A stretch of DNA of 64,000 nucleotides from Bradyrhizobium sp. 195 (GCF_023101665.1 NZ_CP082161.1:6200001-6264000), one strand, 5' to 3'; shown: positions 51,437-61,595, counted from the stretch's first letter. Notes: generated by a model from the letters alone, not told the origin. A program made the numbers and translations.

Positions 51437-52630
51437 TCAGTGTGTGCCTGCGGGGACTCCCATGACAGTGGCGTCCTTTCGCCGGTTTCGCCTGTTCGTG
51501 ACCAAGGCATGCGGAAAGACCGCGCACAGAACCGTGCCGGAACGATGCGTTGCCGGATCGGAGCGGATCTCCAGCGAACCTCCGATCTGCTCAAGTCTTG
51601 CTCTCATGGCTGGAATTCCAACGCCGGTCGATATCGCCTGGTTCGCGCGGCCGGCCTGAAGCCCGCGCCCGTTGTCGCTGACGGTCAGCCGAAAATGGCG
51701 GCCGGTCCCGTCAATGACGATGCTCACCTCCGTTGCCTTTGCATGGCGGAATACGTTCGTGAGAGCTTCCTGAACAACCCGAAGCAATGAGCGCTGCTTC
51801 TCGTAGGGCAATCGATCGACGCCGGCCAGGATCCTGGTTGTGACCCGCAACGACGTGCGCGCCGCGAATCCATCGGCATAGTGCTCGATCGTGGCCTTGA
51901 GCCCTTCGGCTGTCAGATTCTGCGGGTGCAGCAGGTAGGCAAAAGCGCGGATTTCCCTGAGCGCCTCATCGATCGACGCGTCGATCTCATCGCAGAGGCG
52001 CTCGGCCCCGACGGGATCGCCCATGCTCCGCCGGATCCGCATCAGACCGAGACTCGCGGCAATCAGGTGCTGACATGTCGAGTCATGCAGATCGGACGCA
52101 ATCCGCTGCTGGATATCCTCCTGAATGGAGAGCAAATTAACGCTCGCCTGCGCGGCGTCCGGTCGTTCAACGCCGTTTTCGAAAAGTCCATTGCGCGCGA
52201 CGCAATGGCTGCCGATCAACCGGACCACACCACCGGCCGCGGCGTCCATGATCGGAACGATGGTCGTTTCCATGTTCTGGCGCTGGCCGCCAAATGCAAG
52301 GCGGTGGCGAATCCTGACCTCCGTTCCTTCCGCGAGACACGCACGGAGAGCTTCGCTGACGGCTCTGGCGTCGTCCCTGCCGAGACAGTTGGAGACATCC
52401 ATCTCCCGGATGTCTTCCGACGAGATGCCGAGACGAAGCTCGAACGCCGGATTGATCCCCTCATACACGAAGTGCACTCCAAACGAAGGGCGTGCTGCAA
52501 AGAGAAGGTCGGGCGAGAAGACCCAGTAAAGGCGTTCGCTGGTTTCTTCCGAGCCAAGTCGCAACCACCCTCTGACCCTGGTTCCACTCGACTCACAGGC
52601 GGGCGAGTTGTGTAACTTCACGGTACGCAC
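51437..52630 (-). CDS. Soluble PAS-type sensor histidine kinase (HisKA_3 / NarX-UhpB type)
   Basis: A 397-residue kinase without transmembrane segments. Residues 35-150 form a PAS-like sensor (GVHFVYEGINPAFELRLGIS). HisKA_3 has phospho-acceptor His182 (QRIASDLHDSTCQHLIAASL). HATPase_c carries the N-box VVQEALTNVFRHAKATEV and the G-box DNGRGL. The cytoplasmic position suggests an internal signal. Its promoter region contains a 15-bp tandem repeat (52657-52701). It is upstream of two regulator genes, the nearer of which is its likely partner. Confidence 0.9.
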   Translation of the reverse strand: MRTVKLHNSPACESSGTRVRGWLRLGSEETSERLYWVFSPDLLFAARPSFGVHFVYEGINPAFELRLGISSEDIREMDVSNCLGRDDARAVSEALRACLAEGTEVRIRHRLAFGGQRQNMETTIVPIMDAAAGGVVRLIGSHCVARNGLFENGVERPDAAQASVNLLSIQEDIQQRIASDLHDSTCQHLIAASLGLMRIRRSMGDPVGAERLCDEIDASIDEALREIRAFAYLLHPQNLTAEGLKATIEHYADGFAARTSLRVTTRILAGVDRLPYEKQRSLLRVVQEALTNVFRHAKATEVSIVIDGTGRHFRLTVSDNGRGLQAGRANQAISTGVGIPAMRARLEQIGGSLEIRSDPATHRSGTVLCAVFPHALVTNRRNRRKDATVMGVPAGTH

Positions 52631-52985
52631 TCACTATTCACCGGTGACGCCCGACGTCGAAGCTCAACATATCGAAGCTCAATATATTGAAGCTGAAGGT
52701 CGAGAGTCTCCTCCCTCCCCCGCCGGCGAGTATCCATCAACGGATCAGGAGACGCGCCCTTGGGGTGGGCAGAGTATACACCGTCGGGTTGCCCACACCA
52801 CCAAGTAGTATTGCCAACGGAATAAAATCTTGCATCGGTGAGGCGACATCGGGAGGGATCGGATGTGCAGTTTTTGCCAGATTATCCCGCTGCAATTCAA
52901 ATATGGTGCAACAGATACTCAAGCGCAGCAAACAGGTTTCACGATTGCGCCGCGGCGATCGCACTAATGGCTGGGACGCGATGTG
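52631..52985. other. 355-bp intergenic region upstream of the kinase
   Basis: No gene is supported. The left part holds a tandem repeat (52657-52701). The remainder is less GC-rich than its surroundings (e.g. 52800-52920), which suits a promoter region. Two short frames here have no domain. Confidence 0.5.
52657..52701. repeat. Three imperfect 15-bp tandem repeats
   Basis: TCGAAGCTCAACATA, TCGAAGCTCAATATA and TTGAAGCTGAAGGTC follow each other at 52657, 52672 and 52687. They lie 27-71 bp upstream of the kinase start, where a regulator could bind. Plus-strand translation gives a meaningless repeat. Confidence 0.8.
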
Positions 52986-53243
52986 CTAGCGGCTGATATC
53001 GCCGCTCGTGCTCGACTTGTTCTTCTTTCCTTTCTTCGCGTTTGGAACTGCCTGTTGAGGCGGCGCAATCATCAGCGGATGAGACGGCCCCCGTAGCCGC
53101 TGTGTGCCGACATCGTCCCTGAGTGCATCGGTATCGAGACGCTGGCTCCGGTCCACAGAGTCGCGCGGGTCCGCGGCGGCTGCGGATGCCGCCGTCAAAC
53201 CGACAATGACCCCGAACAGCACCCAAGCACGCCTCGACATCAT
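52986..53243 (-). CDS. Small exported hypothetical protein
   Basis: An 85-residue protein with a signal peptide (MSRRAWVLFGVIVGLTAASA). The mature part is hydrophilic, starts ADPRDSVDRSQRLDTDA and ends in a Lys/Ser-rich tail (NAKKGKKNKSSTSGD). No family is recognised. It is 12 bp downstream of the outer-membrane protein gene on the same strand, so it is probably co-transcribed with it. ATG 53243 and 53240 are both possible starts. Confidence 0.65.
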   Translation of the reverse strand: MMSRRAWVLFGVIVGLTAASAAAADPRDSVDRSQRLDTDALRDDVGTQRLRGPSHPLMIAPPQQAVPNAKKGKKNKSSTSGDISR

Positions 53244-53255
53244 CCTGCAGACCTC

Positions 53256-54074
53256 TCAAAAGGCAAAATCAAGCCGGGGACCGATCCTGAGATCCCTGTA
53301 GCGCCGCACCATGACGTTCGATTCGCGCGCCTCGTACAGCACACTCGTCGTAAGCGAAACGTTGCCGGCAAAATTGTACTTCAAGCCGATATCCGCGGAG
53401 TAGATTTGATCCTGTCGTCCCCTGTTCAGCCCGTCGGTGAACCAGAAGGCTTCGAACAAGGGCGTGCTCACGATCGACCATTTCGGATCGAGCTTGACCT
53501 CAATGCCGAGCAAGGCATCGAAGCGCCAACGGCGAGCTTCCGCAAGGTCGGAAAACCGGTAGGTCAACAGCAACAGCGGTGAGAATGTCACATTGTTCAC
53601 GCGGAAGTCGCGGGCCACCGAGCCCATCACGTCGTCTGACGTGAAAGCGAGATCGCGATAGACGCCGTCGAAATCGTATCGGTGCTCGTAGATGGCGGAG
53701 AAGCGCCAGCCGTCCCAATTCTCCGTCAGGCGTGCTCCCATCCGCGCCACTGCGGCATTGCCGTCCTTCTCTCTCGCAAAGGCGTCATATTGTGCGCGTG
53801 CATAGAGCCGGTACGACAGGTCATCCGTGAGGCTCCCGTCCAGCCTGACGCTCACGTCCGGCTCATAGAAGAAATCCGACTTGCGGTTGTCCCGGCTGAA
53901 CAAGGCATTGTCGGTAAAGTTCGACGTGACGGAGCCGACGACACTCCAGGACGGAGCGGAGTAGTACGGTACGGGGCTGCTCGCCTTCAGCTCGGTGGAA
54001 TCAACGTCCGCTGCCCAAGCAGTGCCGGCTGCCAACAACCCCAAGGCCGGCAAAAGAGCTCTCGACCCACGCAT
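53256..54074 (-). CDS. Outer-membrane beta-barrel protein (hypothetical)
   Basis: A 272-residue protein with a signal peptide (RALLPALGLLAAGTAWA). The mature part is a chain of alternating amphipathic strands, rich in aromatic residues (WSVVGSVTSNFTDNALF, YRLYARAQYDAFAREKDG, FSAIYEHRYDFDGVY), and ends RIGPRLDFAF with the C-terminal Phe typical of outer-membrane barrels. It is probably a porin-like or surface barrel of unknown ligand. GGAACACC lies before ATG 54074. It is followed by the small exported gene at 12 bp, so both may form a unit. Confidence 0.8.
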   Translation of the reverse strand: MRGSRALLPALGLLAAGTAWAADVDSTELKASSPVPYYSAPSWSVVGSVTSNFTDNALFSRDNRKSDFFYEPDVSVRLDGSLTDDLSYRLYARAQYDAFAREKDGNAAVARMGARLTENWDGWRFSAIYEHRYDFDGVYRDLAFTSDDVMGSVARDFRVNNVTFSPLLLLTYRFSDLAEARRWRFDALLGIEVKLDPKWSIVSTPLFEAFWFTDGLNRGRQDQIYSADIGLKYNFAGNVSLTTSVLYEARESNVMVRRYRDLRIGPRLDFAF

Positions 54075-54149
54075 GGTGTTCCTCGATGGCTTTTGCGTGC
54101 ACCAGGAATCGTCTTAGCCTGGGCGACGATTGTGGCGTGTTAGTGGTAT

Positions 54150-54172
54150 GATTCAAAATCAGTGATTGAATC
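54150..54172. promoter_or_regulatory. Inverted repeat upstream of the barrel gene
   Basis: GATTCAA (54150-54156) and TTGAATC (54166-54172) form a perfect 7-bp inverted repeat with a 9-bp centre. It is 76 bp upstream of the barrel start and 45 bp beyond the arcA stop. It could be an operator or a weak terminator for arcA. Confidence 0.4.
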
Positions 54173-54216
54173 GATGGGCGCCGGCCTCACGACCCAACCC
54201 GGTCGATCCGCATGGT

Positions 54217-55479
54217 CTAGTAGTCCGCCGGATCCCTGGTGATCGGGCAGGTCATGCAATGACCGCCTCCCCGACCCCGCCCGAGCTCTGCCCCGACGAT
54301 GGTGACCACCTCGATCCCTTCCTTGCGCAGCAAGGTGTTGGTGTAGGTATTGCGGTCATAGGCGAACACTACGCCCGGGGAGGCGCAAACCAGATTGGCG
54401 CCGCTGTCCCACTGTGTGCGCTCGCGCATATAGGCGTTGCCGCCGGTCTCGATCACACGCAGTTTCTTCAAGCCAAGGGCTTCGGCCACGACGTCCACGA
54501 ACGGCTTTTCATCCCTGCGCAGCTCGAGGCCGGCCGAATTGTCGGCTGGCCGGTAGGAAAAGGCCGCGATGTTGTTGACGATGTCGGGATACAGCAGAAC
54601 GCAATCCCTGTCCGCGAACGTGAAGACGGTATCGAGATGCATCGCGGCACGGAGCTTCGGCATCGCAGCCACGATCACGCGCTCCGCCGCCTTCTTCTTG
54701 AACAAGGCCGCGGCGACCTGGCTGATCGCCTGCCGCGAGGTGCGCTCGCTCAACCCGATCAGCACGTTGCCCTTGCCGATCGGCATCACGTCGCCGCCTT
54801 CCAGCGTCGCAAGACCGTGGTCCCGTGTCGGGTCGCCCCACCAGACATTGACCTTGCCGGCAAAATCCGGATGGAACATGTAGATGGCTGTCGCAAGGAT
54901 CGGCTCTTCGTGCCGCGCCGGCCAGTAGAGCGCGTTCAGCGTGACCCCGCCGTAGATCCAGCAGGTCGTGTCCCGCGTATACAGCGTGTTGGGAAGCGGC
55001 GGCAGCAGATACTCGGTCATGCCGGCGGCCTCGCGGACGAGCTTGAGCATCTCGCCGCCATGGGCGTCCGGGAAGTCATGAGTCGAAACGCCCCCAATCA
55101 GCGTTTCGGCCAGGTCGCGCGGCCTGAGGCTTTCCAGGTAGCCCCGCAGCTCATCGACGAGGCCGAGGCCGACCTGATCGGGAACGACCTGGTTGTCGAG
55201 AATCCACTTCCTGGCCTCGGGGATCGCGACCGTCTCCGCCAGCAGATTGTGCATCTCGACGACTTCGATACCGCGGTCGCGCATCTACTGCACGAAGTCG
55301 AAATGATCGCGCTTGGCATTTTCGACCCACAGCACATCGTCGAACAGCAGGGTATCGCAATTGGACGGCGTGAGACGCTGATGGGCGCGACCGGGTGAGC
55401 AGACCATCACCTTCCGGAGCTGACCGACCTCCGAATGGACCCCGAAGGAAACCGAGCTGTCCGACGCCTGCTTTGCCAT
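54217..55479 (-). pseudogene. arcA: Arginine deiminase, interrupted by one in-frame amber codon
   Basis: Read through codon 65, the frame gives a full-length arginine deiminase (421 codons including the stop, normal for the family). The N-terminal part ([19 protein letters not shown], then [19 protein letters not shown]) precedes TAG at 55285-55287. The next codon is ATG, followed by the rest ([33 protein letters not shown]) and the catalytic Cys in [12 protein letters not shown]. The enzyme converts arginine to citrulline and ammonia. Changing TAG back to AAG or CAG would restore it. A 355-residue restart product from the ATG right after TAG is possible. It lies 26 bp downstream of the antiporter gene. 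Confidence 0.8.
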
Positions 55480-55505
55480 GGGAATTCTCCGGGGAGTTGC
55501 CTTGC

Positions 55506-56939
55506 CTAGATGGTGATGTAACCGGTGGCCAAGCCGTGGATCCCGACAGCAGCGCCGATGGCGGCGGCGATGAAGATGACCCACTCGACGGCGGTGAAGA
55601 CCTTCGCCTTCTGTTCCAGACGCGCCCAGAAGTAGAGTGCCGTACCGGGCGCATAGAGGATCAAGGACAGCAGCAGGAACTTCATTCCGGCGGCGTAGAT
55701 CAGGAAGAGCGTGTAGACGACGGCGATGCCTGCAAAGATCATGTCGCGTGTTCTGTCGCGGCTGTCCTTCCCATAGGTCTCACCTCGCCTACTGAGCAGA
55801 AGTCCATAAGCGGCGACGAGGAAGAACGGAATCAGCGACATCACGCTCGTCAGATTGAGCATCAACGCGAACGCATCCTGCGACCAATAGGTGCTGATGA
55901 CGAAGAGCTGAACGATCGCATTGGTGAGCCAAAGCGCCGCAGCCGGCACCTTGTTCGCATTTTCCGTGCCGAACAGGGCGGGCATGTCCCTGGTCCGGCC
56001 GGCGGCGGAGAGCACTTCGGCGCAAATCAGCGACCAGGCGAGATAGGCCCCCAATACCGAAACCAGAAGCCCGACGCTGACGAAGATCGCGCCCCAATGT
56101 CCGACGACAGCCTCCAGCACCGTCGCCATCGACGGCTGCCGCATGCCGGCGATCTCGGCGCGAGGAAGCACGGCATAGGGCAGCATGGTCACGAGCACCA
56201 TCAGGCTCGTCACGACCGCAAATCCCAGAATGGTCGCGGCGCCGACGTGCGCGCGTTCCTTGGCATAGCGTGAATAGACGCTGGCGCCCTCGATGCCGAG
56301 AAAGACGAACACGGTGACCAGCATGGTCGCGCGAATCTGCTCGAACAAACCCTTGTCCGGCATACCCTCGCCGCCCCAGAAATTCGTTCGAAATAGGTCC
56401 GCCTTGAAGCCGACGATCAGGATGACGATGAAGACGAGGATCGGCACGATCTTCGCGATCGTCACGATCGTGTTGATCGCGGCCGCCTGCTGCACACCGC
56501 GCAGGATCATGAAATGGAACAGCCATATTCCGATCGAGGCGACGACGATCGCGATCACGGTGTTCCCGTCCCCGAAGATCGGGAAGAAAGCGCCCAGCGT
56601 CGACTTGATCAGCACCCAATAGGAAACGTTGCCGATGCAGCTGCCGATCCAATATCCGAATGCCGACAGAAAGCCGGGATAGTCGCCAAACCCCGCCTTC
56701 GCATAGGCGTAGACGCCGGCATCGAGCTCGGGCTTTCGTTCCGCCAGCGCCTGGAATACCCGCGCGAGGGTGTACATGCCGCCGCCGGCGATGCACCAGG
56801 CGAAGATGGCTCCGAACGGTCCGGTGGCGATGCCGAAGGTTCTCGGCAGCGAAAAGATCCCCGAGCCGACCATCGAGCCGACCACCATCGCGGTCAACGC
56901 GAACAGCGAGAGCTTTTGGATTGACGACGTCTCAGTCAT
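55506..56939 (-). CDS. arcD: Basic amino acid antiporter (arginine/ornithine type)
   Basis: A 477-residue APC-superfamily transporter with about 12 hydrophobic segments. [20 protein letters not shown] is the conserved first helix with the GSGIF substrate motif. [20 protein letters not shown] is the helix 6 unwinding region. Its position, 26 bp upstream of arcA on the same strand, supports arginine/ornithine exchange; lysine or other basic amino acids are alternatives. ATG 56939 ([11 protein letters not shown]) is preferred to the frame start at 56972. Ornithine carbamoyltransferase and carbamate kinase genes are not in the window. Confidence 0.85.
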   Translation of the reverse strand: MTETSSIQKLSLFALTAMVVGSMVGSGIFSLPRTFGIATGPFGAIFAWCIAGGGMYTLARVFQALAERKPELDAGVYAYAKAGFGDYPGFLSAFGYWIGSCIGNVSYWVLIKSTLGAFFPIFGDGNTVIAIVVASIGIWLFHFMILRGVQQAAAINTIVTIAKIVPILVFIVILIVGFKADLFRTNFWGGEGMPDKGLFEQIRATMLVTVFVFLGIEGASVYSRYAKERAHVGAATILGFAVVTSLMVLVTMLPYAVLPRAEIAGMRQPSMATVLEAVVGHWGAIFVSVGLLVSVLGAYLAWSLICAEVLSAAGRTRDMPALFGTENANKVPAAALWLTNAIVQLFVISTYWSQDAFALMLNLTSVMSLIPFFLVAAYGLLLSRRGETYGKDSRDRTRDMIFAGIAVVYTLFLIYAAGMKFLLLSLILYAPGTALYFWARLEQKAKVFTAVEWVIFIAAAIGAAVGIHGLATGYITI

Positions 56940-57083
56940 GTGAAGTCCTCGCGACACGAGCGTGCGGTGCATCCCGGTCGATCGACTTGCCCACCGGTTG
57001 CACCATGCGCCTTGCGCCGGGGCTGGAATATCGGGTGATTACCTAGTCGAGGATCGGGATTCTCCTCGCCGGCGAAGGAGCGC

Positions 57084-60000
57084 TCACGACGAAGCGGAAG
57101 CTTCGGCGACTACCTTTCCTCCGAACCAGGTCACGTAGAGTGTCGGCAGCAGGACCAGCGTCAGCACGGTCGCCACCAGCAGGCCGCCCATGATTGCGAC
57201 AGCCATCGGTCCCCAGAACACGGTCGGAGCGATCGGGATCATGCCGAGCACGGTCGATACTGCGGTCAGCATGATCGGACGAAAGCGGGAGCTACTGGCA
57301 TCCAGCGCCGCCTCCCAGGCGCTCTTGCCCTCTGCGCGTTCCGCATCGATCTGACCAATCAGGATCACGGCATTCTTGCTGATCATGCCGAGCAAGGCGA
57401 GAACGCCGAGAATTGTGACGAAGCCCATTGGCCTGCCGGAAAGCAGAAGCGCGGCGACAACACCGATCATGCCGAGCGGCGCCACGCTGACAACCATCAA
57501 CAGCCGCGGAAAGCTCTGCAACTGCATCATCAGGATTGTGAACATGACGAACAGCATCATGGGCACCACGGCGAGCACGGACGCCTGAGATTTCTGGCTC
57601 TCCTCCACGGTCCCGCCGATCGCCACGTCGTACGACGCAGGCAACGCCTTCCTCAGCTTACCGATCGCCGGCGACAGAGCCTCCACCATCGTGTCGGGCA
57701 ACGTTCCGCCGCCAATGTCGGCGCGCACTGTCAGAGTCGGAATGCGGTCGCGCCGCCAGATCAGTGGATTCTCCTGGTGATATCCGAAACTCGCAAACTG
57801 GCCGAGCAACACCGTTCTGCCGCCAGGCCGCGGCACCTGAAGCGTGCGCAGGGTGGATAGCGAGATGCGCTGCTCATCGACGGCCCGGACCACGACGTCG
57901 ACCAGATAGATGTCGTCGCGGACCTGGGTAACGACGGCGCCCGATATCACGGTGTTCAACACGTTCGATATGGCTTCCGAACTCAGTCCGAGACGACGCA
58001 CCTCATCCTGGTCGACGTCAATGCGCAGCTGGCGCTGCGGCTCCATCCAATCGAAATTGACGCCCTTGGTCCTGGGTTCGGTGGCCAGGATCTGTGCAAG
58101 CGCCAGCGCAATCTCCCGCACCTGCTCCACATCCGGTCCGCTCACGCGATATTGCAGCGGCCATCCGACCGGGGGGCCGAGGCCGAGCGGCGAAACCGAG
58201 GCGACCGCCGCCGGAAACTCTTCCGCAAGAAGTCGCTCCAGCTTCACGTGCAGGCGCTCCCGCGCGGCAACGTCCTTTGCCACGACGACCGCTTGCGTGA
58301 ACGAATCGTTCGGAAGCTCCACGCTGAGCGGAAGGTAGAACCGGATCGCGCCGCGCCCGACATTGGTGCTCCAGTGATCGACGTCCGGATTCCCGGTCAA
58401 GGCCGCGTCCAGCCGCTTCGCTGCCGTCTCGCTCGCGAGAACCGAGGCATTCTGCGGCAGGCTGATATCCACGAGCAATTCGGGCCGATCCGACAATGGA
58501 AAGAACTGCTGCGGAATCAGCGGAAACGCGACAATCGACGCGACGAAGAGCGCCAGCGAGAACGCGATCGTCAGCCATTTTGCGCGCATCGCCACGGTAA
58601 GAACGTGCCGATAAAGGCGGAATATCCTGCCGGGCGCGGCCGCGGCCTGCTGTTTCGGTGGAACGAGAATGATCACACCCAGCAATGGCGTGAAGATCAC
58701 GGCAACCAGCCACGACACCAGGAGCGCGATCGCGACCACCGCAAACAGCGAGAATGTATATTCGCCGGCCGAACTCGCTGCAAAGCCGACCGGGATGAAG
58801 CCGGCGATCGTCACCAGCGTTCCCGCGAGCATGGCAAAGGCATGGCTGCGGTAGGCGAACGTCGCCGCGTCGACCTTGCTGTCGCCTTGCGCTAGGCGGT
58901 TGAGTGTCGCGTCCGTAGTCGTCATCGCATCGTCGACCAGCAGCGCGAGCGCGATGATCAGCGCTCCCAGCGATATCCGTTGCATGTCGATGCGGGCCAT
59001 CTCCATGATCGGAAACGCGATGGCCAGCGTCAACGGGATCGCAAGCGCGATGATGAGGCCCGGGCGGATTCCGAGGCTGATGAAACTGACCACCATGATG
59101 ATGGCGATCGCCTGCAGCAGCGAGGTCATGAATTCGCCGATCGCGTTGCCGACCACGACGGCCTGGTCGGCGACGAGCGTCGGCTCGATTCCGATCGGCA
59201 GGTCGGCCGTGATCTGCGCCATCACGCCTTTGACGTTGCGACCGAGCGCGAGAATGTCACCGCCATCGCGCATTGCGATGGCGAGGCCGATAGCCGGCTG
59301 ACCATTGACCCGAAACATCGGCTGCGGCGGATCCACGTAGCCGCGCCGCACCTGCGCGATGTCGCTCAGGCGGATGGTGCGACCGCCTGCGACGAAATTG
59401 ACGCCGGCGATGTCCTGCTCGGACTGAAAGCCGCCGGACACCCGAACGGAAATGGTCTCCTTGCCCGTCTGGATCACGCCCGCAGGACGAACGATGTTCT
59501 GCGATCGCAGCGCGGCGAGAAGAGCCGCCCGATCGACGCCGACGGTCGCAAGCTCCTGCTTGGAGAACTCGACGAAGATCACCTCGTCCTGTGCGCCCAG
59601 CAGTTCGATCTTCGATACGTCCGGAATCTGGAGCAATCGCGAGCGGATATCCTCGACGTGATCACGCAACTCCCGCTGGGTGAATCCGTCGCTGGTGAAG
59701 CCATAGATGATACCGAAGGTGTCGCCGAAATCATCGTTGAAGCCGGGGCCGATAACTCCCGCCGGCAGCGTATGGCGCATGTCGCCGACGCTCTTCCTCA
59801 CCTCGTACCAGGTATCGGTAACCTGCCTTGCGTTCGCGCTTCCCTTCAAGTTGACGAAGATCGTGACCAAGCCCGCCCGGGTGAAGCTGCGCAGGAAGTC
59901 CAGATGGGGCGTCTCCTGCAATCGTCGCTCGAGCCGCTCCGTCACCTGCTTCATCGTCTCTTCGGCCGTTGCCCCCGGCCAAGCCGCCTGAACCACCATC

Positions 60001-60140
60001 GTCTTGATGGTGAACGATGGATCCTCGTTCCGGCCAAGGCGGAAATACGCGAGATAGCCGGCGATCACGGCAACCAGCATGACGTAGACCACCAGCGAGC
60101 GATGTTTGAGAGCCCATTCGGAAAGGTTGAGCCTACTCAT
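57084..60140 (-). CDS. RND-family efflux permease (second system)
   Basis: A 1018-residue RND permease. RNEDPSFTIKTMVVQAAWPG opens the porter domain, the proton-relay helix 4 is LGALIIALALLVDDAMTTTD, and VLALLGMISKNAVILIGQID lies in the second half. It is related to, but clearly distinct from, the pump at 39639. ATG 60140 overlaps the adaptor stop by four bases (ATGA). No TolC-like gene follows. No regulator adjoins the operon, so its control must come from elsewhere. Confidence 0.93.
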   Translation of the reverse strand: MSRLNLSEWALKHRSLVVYVMLVAVIAGYLAYFRLGRNEDPSFTIKTMVVQAAWPGATAEETMKQVTERLERRLQETPHLDFLRSFTRAGLVTIFVNLKGSANARQVTDTWYEVRKSVGDMRHTLPAGVIGPGFNDDFGDTFGIIYGFTSDGFTQRELRDHVEDIRSRLLQIPDVSKIELLGAQDEVIFVEFSKQELATVGVDRAALLAALRSQNIVRPAGVIQTGKETISVRVSGGFQSEQDIAGVNFVAGGRTIRLSDIAQVRRGYVDPPQPMFRVNGQPAIGLAIAMRDGGDILALGRNVKGVMAQITADLPIGIEPTLVADQAVVVGNAIGEFMTSLLQAIAIIMVVSFISLGIRPGLIIALAIPLTLAIAFPIMEMARIDMQRISLGALIIALALLVDDAMTTTDATLNRLAQGDSKVDAATFAYRSHAFAMLAGTLVTIAGFIPVGFAASSAGEYTFSLFAVVAIALLVSWLVAVIFTPLLGVIILVPPKQQAAAAPGRIFRLYRHVLTVAMRAKWLTIAFSLALFVASIVAFPLIPQQFFPLSDRPELLVDISLPQNASVLASETAAKRLDAALTGNPDVDHWSTNVGRGAIRFYLPLSVELPNDSFTQAVVVAKDVAARERLHVKLERLLAEEFPAAVASVSPLGLGPPVGWPLQYRVSGPDVEQVREIALALAQILATEPRTKGVNFDWMEPQRQLRIDVDQDEVRRLGLSSEAISNVLNTVISGAVVTQVRDDIYLVDVVVRAVDEQRISLSTLRTLQVPRPGGRTVLLGQFASFGYHQENPLIWRRDRIPTLTVRADIGGGTLPDTMVEALSPAIGKLRKALPASYDVAIGGTVEESQKSQASVLAVVPMMLFVMFTILMMQLQSFPRLLMVVSVAPLGMIGVVAALLLSGRPMGFVTILGVLALLGMISKNAVILIGQIDAERAEGKSAWEAALDASSSRFRPIMLTAVSTVLGMIPIAPTVFWGPMAVAIMGGLLVATVLTLVLLPTLYVTWFGGKVVAEASASS

Positions 60141-61246
60141 GGCGCCGCCCCGAGCACGCGCACCTTCTGGCCGGGATGAAGCGCCTGTACCCCAGCGGTG
60201 ACGATGATCTCGCCCGCGTCCAATCCCTGCGAGATGATGACGTCGGCCTGGTCGAAGCGCAGGATGTCGACGTTTCGTGCCGACACCACGTTCGTCGAGG
60301 GATCGACGATCCAGACGGCCGGTTGCCGATTGATCCGCGTCAACGCTGTTGCCGGTATGTCGATCACGGGCCCGGAGCCGGTCTCGACACGTCCGTTCAC
60401 AGTGGCGCCGAGCCGCATGGCTGCCGGCGGATCCGTCAAGCCGACCTTGACCTCGAACGTGCGAGTGACAGGATCGGCTTGCGCGGCGATCTGACGGATG
60501 CGGCCTTGTGCCGTGATCGTGGGGTCATCGGCCAGGCTGACGGTCACCCGCACGTCGGCCGGCGCGGATCTGACCATCTGAGCCGGGACGTCGAAGACCG
60601 CGTCACGGCCATCCTGCCGCGCGATCCTCGCGATCATTTGCCCGGCCTGAACGACCTCGCCCGCCGACGGCCCCGTCGCGGTGATCTTGCCGGGCGCGTC
60701 GGCTCGCAGCTCGGTGAAGCTGACGAGATCGTGCGCGGAACTGATTTGCGCTTCCGCGGCCTCGACCTGCGACTGCGCCGTGTGTCGTGCTTGCGTCGCC
60801 GTCTCGAAATTGGCACGCGTGGTCCACCCCTGCGCCAACAGCGTCTCCTGACGCTCATAATGGTTACGCGCCTGCGTCAGCTGGGCCTGTGCAGCGGAAA
60901 GAGCAGCCTGCGCCTGGCGCAATGCGCTCAGCTCGTTCTGAGGCTCCAGTTGGGCCAGCAGCTGGCCGCCCTCAACCCGGTCACCGAGCTTGGTGTGGTT
61001 CGCAAGCAAGCGTCCGGAGATTCGGAAGGCAACGCTCACTTCGTCCTCGGCCTCGACCCGCCCCGTGAAAGTCAGCGGCACCGGGCTCTCGCGCTTCTCG
61101 ACCGTGGCGGTCCGGACCGGACGCGGAGGCAGCTGCTTCGTCTCCGCTTGAGGGCTGCATGCCGCAAGGTTCAGCGCGGATATGACCACAGCCAGCGTCG
61201 ATGCAAGGACCTGCCGAGGCATCGTTCGGCGACAGTGCATGGCCAT
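60137..61246 (-). CDS. RND periplasmic adaptor, lipoprotein type
   Basis: A 369-residue membrane fusion protein. The signal ends in the lipobox LNLAACSPQ, so it should be lipid-anchored at Cys. The lipoyl half (VAFRISGRLLANHTKLGDRV), a coiled-coil hairpin (ALRQAQAALSAAQAQLTQAR) and the C-terminal barrel (MRLGATVNGRVETGSG) follow. Start ATG 61246 has GAGGGG upstream; the frame reaches back to 61375 but without signal-like sequence. A start at 61222 is also possible. It partners the permease at 57084. Confidence 0.9.
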   Translation of the reverse strand: MAMHCRRTMPRQVLASTLAVVISALNLAACSPQAETKQLPPRPVRTATVEKRESPVPLTFTGRVEAEDEVSVAFRISGRLLANHTKLGDRVEGGQLLAQLEPQNELSALRQAQAALSAAQAQLTQARNHYERQETLLAQGWTTRANFETATQARHTAQSQVEAAEAQISSAHDLVSFTELRADAPGKITATGPSAGEVVQAGQMIARIARQDGRDAVFDVPAQMVRSAPADVRVTVSLADDPTITAQGRIRQIAAQADPVTRTFEVKVGLTDPPAAMRLGATVNGRVETGSGPVIDIPATALTRINRQPAVWIVDPSTNVVSARNVDILRFDQADVIISQGLDAGEIIVTAGVQALHPGQKVRVLGAAP

Positions 61247-61322
61247 GCGCCCCTCACGTTTCCTGAAATGCCGCCGGGCAGATCGATCTTCCCGAGCTTG
61301 CAGGTTTGCGTATCGCGCTCCC

Positions 61323-61350
61323 GGTATTCTTGCCTTGGTATTCTTGCCTT
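61323..61350. repeat. Perfect tandem 14-bp duplication
   Basis: GGTATTCTTGCCTT is repeated at 61323-61336 and 61337-61350. It lies 77-104 bp upstream of the adaptor start, inside the 349-bp space between the RND operon and the DUF3551 gene. The rest of that space (61247-61595) holds no gene that I can support; it should contain the promoters of both divergent units. Confidence 0.9.
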
Positions 61351-61595
61351 GGCGGACAGTCGCACACATCGGCAAATCTACTTGGTGTGGCGGGATGCAA
61401 TCGCGATTGCGGAATGCAGATGAGGGCGCCGTCGGAGCGCGGCGCGGCGCGTCAACGACGACTCCCGGACCGCTCTAGGAAATTCCCAAGACGTGATCAG
61501 GCAATCACCCGATATCGCTGTCCTTGTCCGCAGCGCACCGTGCCGCGCTCAGTGAGGCAATCGAGCGCGGTCTCGATCAACCAGGAGGATTTTCG

